In this document: positions 61,469 through 64,000 of the stretch, piece after piece
How positions within the stretch are numbered: the first letter of the stretch is position 1
How the letters are laid out: each line of letters opens with the position of its first letter
Assembly (NCBI GenBank): GCA_030065095.1
Contig: JASJDP010000003.1
Span: 1-64,000, forward strand
Direction: 5' to 3'
Length of the DNA stretch: 64,000 bases
From: Rhodobacter sp.
GTDB lineage: Bacteria > Pseudomonadota > Alphaproteobacteria > Rhodobacterales > Rhodobacteraceae
Position numbers and translations under genes: made by a program
Notes under the pieces: generated by a model
The model's input: the letters and a program-made list of their open reading frames with translations, nothing else
The model's database searches: none
Told to the model about the DNA's origin: nothing

Positions 61469-61698
61469 CCACGCGCCGGACCAGGGGCGTGGCTTCTGGT
61501 TCGGGGATATGCCGGCTGCAACCTCGGAGGGCACCGGCCAAAAGCCACATCTGCCGTGCATCCTTGCGCAAGAACCCGCCGAGACCCGGGGAATCCTGAT
61601 CCGCCCGCGCCCGCATTTGACCGGCATCAAATTGCGATGCCGCCTTTCCGGATAGGGTCGGCGCTCACCCAATTGCATACATTGAGGAGGAGTATGCC

Positions 61699-62475
61699 AT
61701 GACTGCAAGGCAGTCCCTGAAGGCGCTCGCCGTGGCGGGCGCGATTGCACTGCTATCGGCCGTTCCGGTCTTGTCGCAGCCAAATCTTATCGTCTCGGAG
61801 TTCGAGATGACCCCGGCGACGCCCGTGCAGGGCCAGCCGGTGAATGTTCGCGTCGGCGTCTACAACAATGGCAATGTCCCTGCCGGCCCGTTCACGGTGC
61901 GGTGGTGGCCGGGCGAGAACTATCCATCGCATGCCTGCTCATGGAACGTGCCTTCGTTGGCGTTGAGCGGCGGGCGCATCCTGACCTGCACCTATGCCGG
62001 ATATCCCAGCTGGTACGCCCAGATCCGGACACGCGTTCTCGTCGATGCCGGCAATACTGTCCCCGAAGGCAATGAAGCCGACAACGACCGCCGCTACCGG
62101 ATCCGCGTGAACCAGCCTCCGGCCGCGGCGAAGCCGAACCTGTTCATCTCGGAAATGTCCCTGAACCCGCCTGTCCCGACCCAGGGCCAGCCTGTCCAGG
62201 TGCGCATCGGCGTCTACAACAACGGCGATGTCGCCTCGGGGCCGACCCGGGTCGCCTGGTGGCCGGGCGAGAACTATCCCGCGCCCGCGTGCACCTGGAA
62301 CGTCAGTTCGATGAACAGGAACGGCGGGCGCATCCTGACCTGCACCTATTCCGGATATCCAAGCTGGTATAGCCGGATCAGGACCAAGGCCGAAGCCGAC
62401 GTGAACGGCATGGTCGACGAAAAGGATGAGGGCGACAATGCGCGGCTGATGCAGATACAGGTCCGCAAGCCCTAG
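61699..62475 (+). CDS. Secreted protein with two tandem CARDB-like domains
   Basis: A 258-residue protein: a signal peptide (about 1-26, ending VLSQ) and two near-identical beta-sandwich repeats. Repeat 1 (about 28-137) and repeat 2 (about 146-256) share GQPV.VR.GVYNNG, then WWPGENYP, a Cys-Trp-Asn-Val step, GGRILTCTY and GYPSWY. The paired Cys in each repeat may form a disulfide. This resembles CARDB adhesion-type domains. GGAGGAG precedes the ATG. It is probably exported to the periplasm or outside; no anchor is visible. Confidence 0.82.
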   Translation: MTARQSLKALAVAGAIALLSAVPVLSQPNLIVSEFEMTPATPVQGQPVNVRVGVYNNGNVPAGPFTVRWWPGENYPSHACSWNVPSLALSGGRILTCTYAGYPSWYAQIRTRVLVDAGNTVPEGNEADNDRRYRIRVNQPPAAAKPNLFISEMSLNPPVPTQGQPVQVRIGVYNNGDVASGPTRVAWWPGENYPAPACTWNVSSMNRNGGRILTCTYSGYPSWYSRIRTKAEADVNGMVDEKDEGDNARLMQIQVRKP

Positions 62476-62506
62476 CGGCGCGACCGGCACATCGCACCTA
62501 CAAGAC

Positions 62507-62535
62507 CGGGCCCGGCCATGCGCCGGGCCCGTTTT
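62507..62535 (+). terminator. Rho-independent terminator of the CARDB gene
   Basis: CGGGCCCGGC (62507-62516) is exactly complementary to GCCGGGCCCG (62522-62531) around a 5-base loop, followed by TTTTCG. It lies 32 bases after the stop codon. Confidence 0.88.
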
Positions 62536-62639
62536 CGTGACACCCGCCGCCGCGCTTGCCGTCTCGGTCATTGGCACACCCCAAATCTTGCGGTATTGTT
62601 CCGCAAAACAACAGCATCGAGCAGACACCGCGCGCACCC

Positions 62640-63656
62640 ATGACGGCGCTCACCGAGTATCAACGGCTGGAAACCCCCGGCGTGTGGCGTGCCTCGCCCG
62701 ACGACCAGCGCCGCGACGTTATCGTCTCGGTCGGCGACGCGACGCTGGTTATCTACGACATGGCCGATCGGGCGCTGGCGCATTGGTCGCTGCCGGCGGT
62801 CGAACGCCTGAACCAGGGCAACCGCCCCGCCCTCTATAGTCCGGGAATGGATTCGCCCGAAGAACTGGAACTCGCAGACGACATGATGGTCGATGCCATA
62901 GAAACGGTGCGCCGTGCCATTGCCAAACGCCGCCCGCAACCCGGCCGCCTGCGCTTTTTCCTGCTTGGCGGCGGCCTCGCCGCCGTCATCGCGCTTGGCA
63001 TATTCTGGCTGCCGGACGCCCTTGTCACCCACACCACGGCCGTTGTCCCCGACGCCAAACGCACCGAACTGGGCACCCGGCTTTTGGCCAATATCCGCCG
63101 CATCGCCGGCGCGCCGTGCACCACGCCGCGCGGCAACCGCGCGCTTGACCGGCTTTATTCTCGGCTTCTCGGCGACCGTCCGGGCGAGATCATCGTCCTG
63201 CCGGGCGGCATCGCCGAAACCGCGCATCTGCCCGGCGGCCTGATTTTGATGAACCGCACCCTGGTCGAAGATCACGAAGATCCCAACGCGGCGGCGGGCT
63301 TTGTCCTCGCCGAGGCGTTGCGGGCCGAAACCCGGGACCCTGTCGGGTCGCTTTTGCGCGCCACCGGCCCGGTCACCGCATTCCGCCTGCTCACCACCGG
63401 CGACATCCCCAAGGCGGATCTCGCCAGCTATGCCGAAAGCCTGCTGGCGGCGGCACCGGCCGATGTGCCCCCAGAGGTCCTGCTGTCGCGCTTCGCCGAG
63501 GCGCGCGTGCCCGCGACCCCCTACGCCTACGCCCGCGACATATCCGGCGAATCCACCCTGCCCCTGATCGAGGCCGATCCGATCCCACCTGGCGGCGGCC
63601 AAACGGTCTTGCCCGACGGCGACTGGGTCAGCCTGCAGGGCATCTGCGGCGAATAA
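62640..63656 (+). CDS. Membrane-anchored M48-like protein without HEXXH (338 aa)
   Basis: N-terminal domain (about 1-100) of unknown type, one membrane helix (about 103-125; RFFLLGGGLAAVIALGIFWL), then a C-terminal periplasmic domain with the order of M48 peptidases: LPGGIAETAHLPGGLILMNR and FVLAEALRAE. Where active M48 enzymes have HExxH, this reads AEALR, so zinc binding and proteolysis are unlikely. It may have kept the fold as a chaperone or regulator. ATG 62640 gives MTALTEYQRLETPGV. Confidence 0.78.
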   Translation: MTALTEYQRLETPGVWRASPDDQRRDVIVSVGDATLVIYDMADRALAHWSLPAVERLNQGNRPALYSPGMDSPEELELADDMMVDAIETVRRAIAKRRPQPGRLRFFLLGGGLAAVIALGIFWLPDALVTHTTAVVPDAKRTELGTRLLANIRRIAGAPCTTPRGNRALDRLYSRLLGDRPGEIIVLPGGIAETAHLPGGLILMNRTLVEDHEDPNAAAGFVLAEALRAETRDPVGSLLRATGPVTAFRLLTTGDIPKADLASYAESLLAAAPADVPPEVLLSRFAEARVPATPYAYARDISGESTLPLIEADPIPPGGGQTVLPDGDWVSLQGICGE

Positions 63657-63777
63657 CCGCCCGGAGCAGCGGCGAAGCCGCGACTGACCGCGGCGAATTA
63701 CGCCTGCGGTTGCAGATCGCCATTCCACCGCCACCCGTCACGCGCCATAAATGCACCAGACCCTGACAGGAGATCCG

Positions 63778-64000
63778 ATGACCCGCACCGCGTTTTTCTG
63801 GGACGAACGTTGTTTCTGGCACGGCGGCGGAAATTATGCGTTTACGCTGCCCGTCGGCGGTCTGGTCCAGCCGCTGGCCGCCGGCGGACTGCCGGAAAAT
63901 CCCGAAACCAAGCGGCGGCTGAAGAATCTCATCGATGCCACCGGCCTGATCCAAGAGCTCGACGCGCAAGGCGCCGACCCCGCAACATGGGACGATCTTG
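63778..64000 (+). CDS. Class II histone-deacetylase-like amidohydrolase, N-terminal part (cut by window edge)
   Basis: Open to the right edge; 74 residues are visible. The start is set by AGGAGA five bases before ATG 63778. AFFWDERCFWHGGGNYAFTL, followed by GGLVQPLAAGGLPENPETKRR, matches the beginning of bacterial class II deacetylase-like (acetylpolyamine/acetyl-lysine) enzymes: the first strand with Asp-Glu-Arg-Cys and the PENPETKRR helix. The zinc ligands would lie further right, so activity cannot be judged. Confidence 0.75.
   Translation, partial: MTRTAFFWDERCFWHGGGNYAFTLPVGGLVQPLAAGGLPENPETKRRLKNLIDATGLIQELDAQGADPATWDDL

Noticed and set aside
1-64000. tRNA, rRNA, CRISPR arrays, restriction or toxin-antitoxin systems
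   Set aside because: None were recognised on either strand while reading the gaps. A tRNA or CRISPR search program would be decisive.

Overview
The window is high-GC DNA from an alphaproteobacterium, almost certainly Rhodobacteraceae/Rhodobacterales (Roseobacter-like). The evidence is the SAM/SAH riboswitch ahead of metK, an RNA class known from Rhodobacterales; an irr-fabA-fabB-fabI block; the gene order aroA-cmk-rpsA-ihfB-lapA-trpF-trpB; the miaB-phoH-ybeY-corC-lnt-metK-trmB group; and a beta-oxidation operon with GST and cupin genes. I found no tRNA, rRNA, CRISPR array or prophage.

Layout. 1-2.4 kb: the end of a radical SAM gene, then a compact graspetide (omega-ester RiPP) locus with a precursor peptide and an MvdD-type ATP-grasp ligase. 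2.4-11.4 kb: aminotransferase and sulfurtransferase, MFS transporter, rplY-pth-DUF2332-DUF2237, then a LuxR-type membrane regulator with two secreted proteins that have long Asp/Glu tails. 11.4-24.1 kb: tryptophan, aromatic and translation housekeeping genes (trpB, trpF, ihfB, rpsA, cmk, aroA, trmB, metK) with small accessory genes inserted. 24.1-32.4 kb: lnt, corC, ybeY, phoH and miaB, interrupted by an SDR gene plus an IS200-like element, and by a lipoprotein/OmpA pair. 32.5-36.6 kb: irr and the fabA-fabB-fabI operon. 36.7-45.2 kb: mixed enzymes (enolase superfamily, SRAP peptidase, 5'-nucleotidase, pyrD, arsC, DapA-like) and a candidate sRNA. 45.2-56.9 kb: MATE exporter with two hot-dog thioesterases, divergent from two MerR regulators and a long fatty-acid/acyl-CoA oxidation operon (two acyl-CoA dehydrogenases, GST, thiolase, cupin, FadB). 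56.9-64 kb: Hint protein, sulfotransferase, DMT transporter, acyl-CoA ligase, tandem-CARDB secreted protein, a degenerate M48-like membrane protein and the start of a class II deacetylase-like gene.

The most notable features are the graspetide locus (about 1.07-2.33 kb), a dispersed MITE-like hairpin repeat with three full and one partial copy (about 5.4, 27.1, 36.8 and 58.7 kb), the poly-acidic PepSY-like pair, the 27-bp perfect hairpin that covers the ribosome binding site of the IS200-type transposase, and a terminator-ended intergenic transcript candidate near 38.8 kb.

Start codons were chosen by ribosome binding site, overlap with the upstream gene and family length. GC and divergence statements are by eye. 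Family assignments rest on motif recognition, without database searches.
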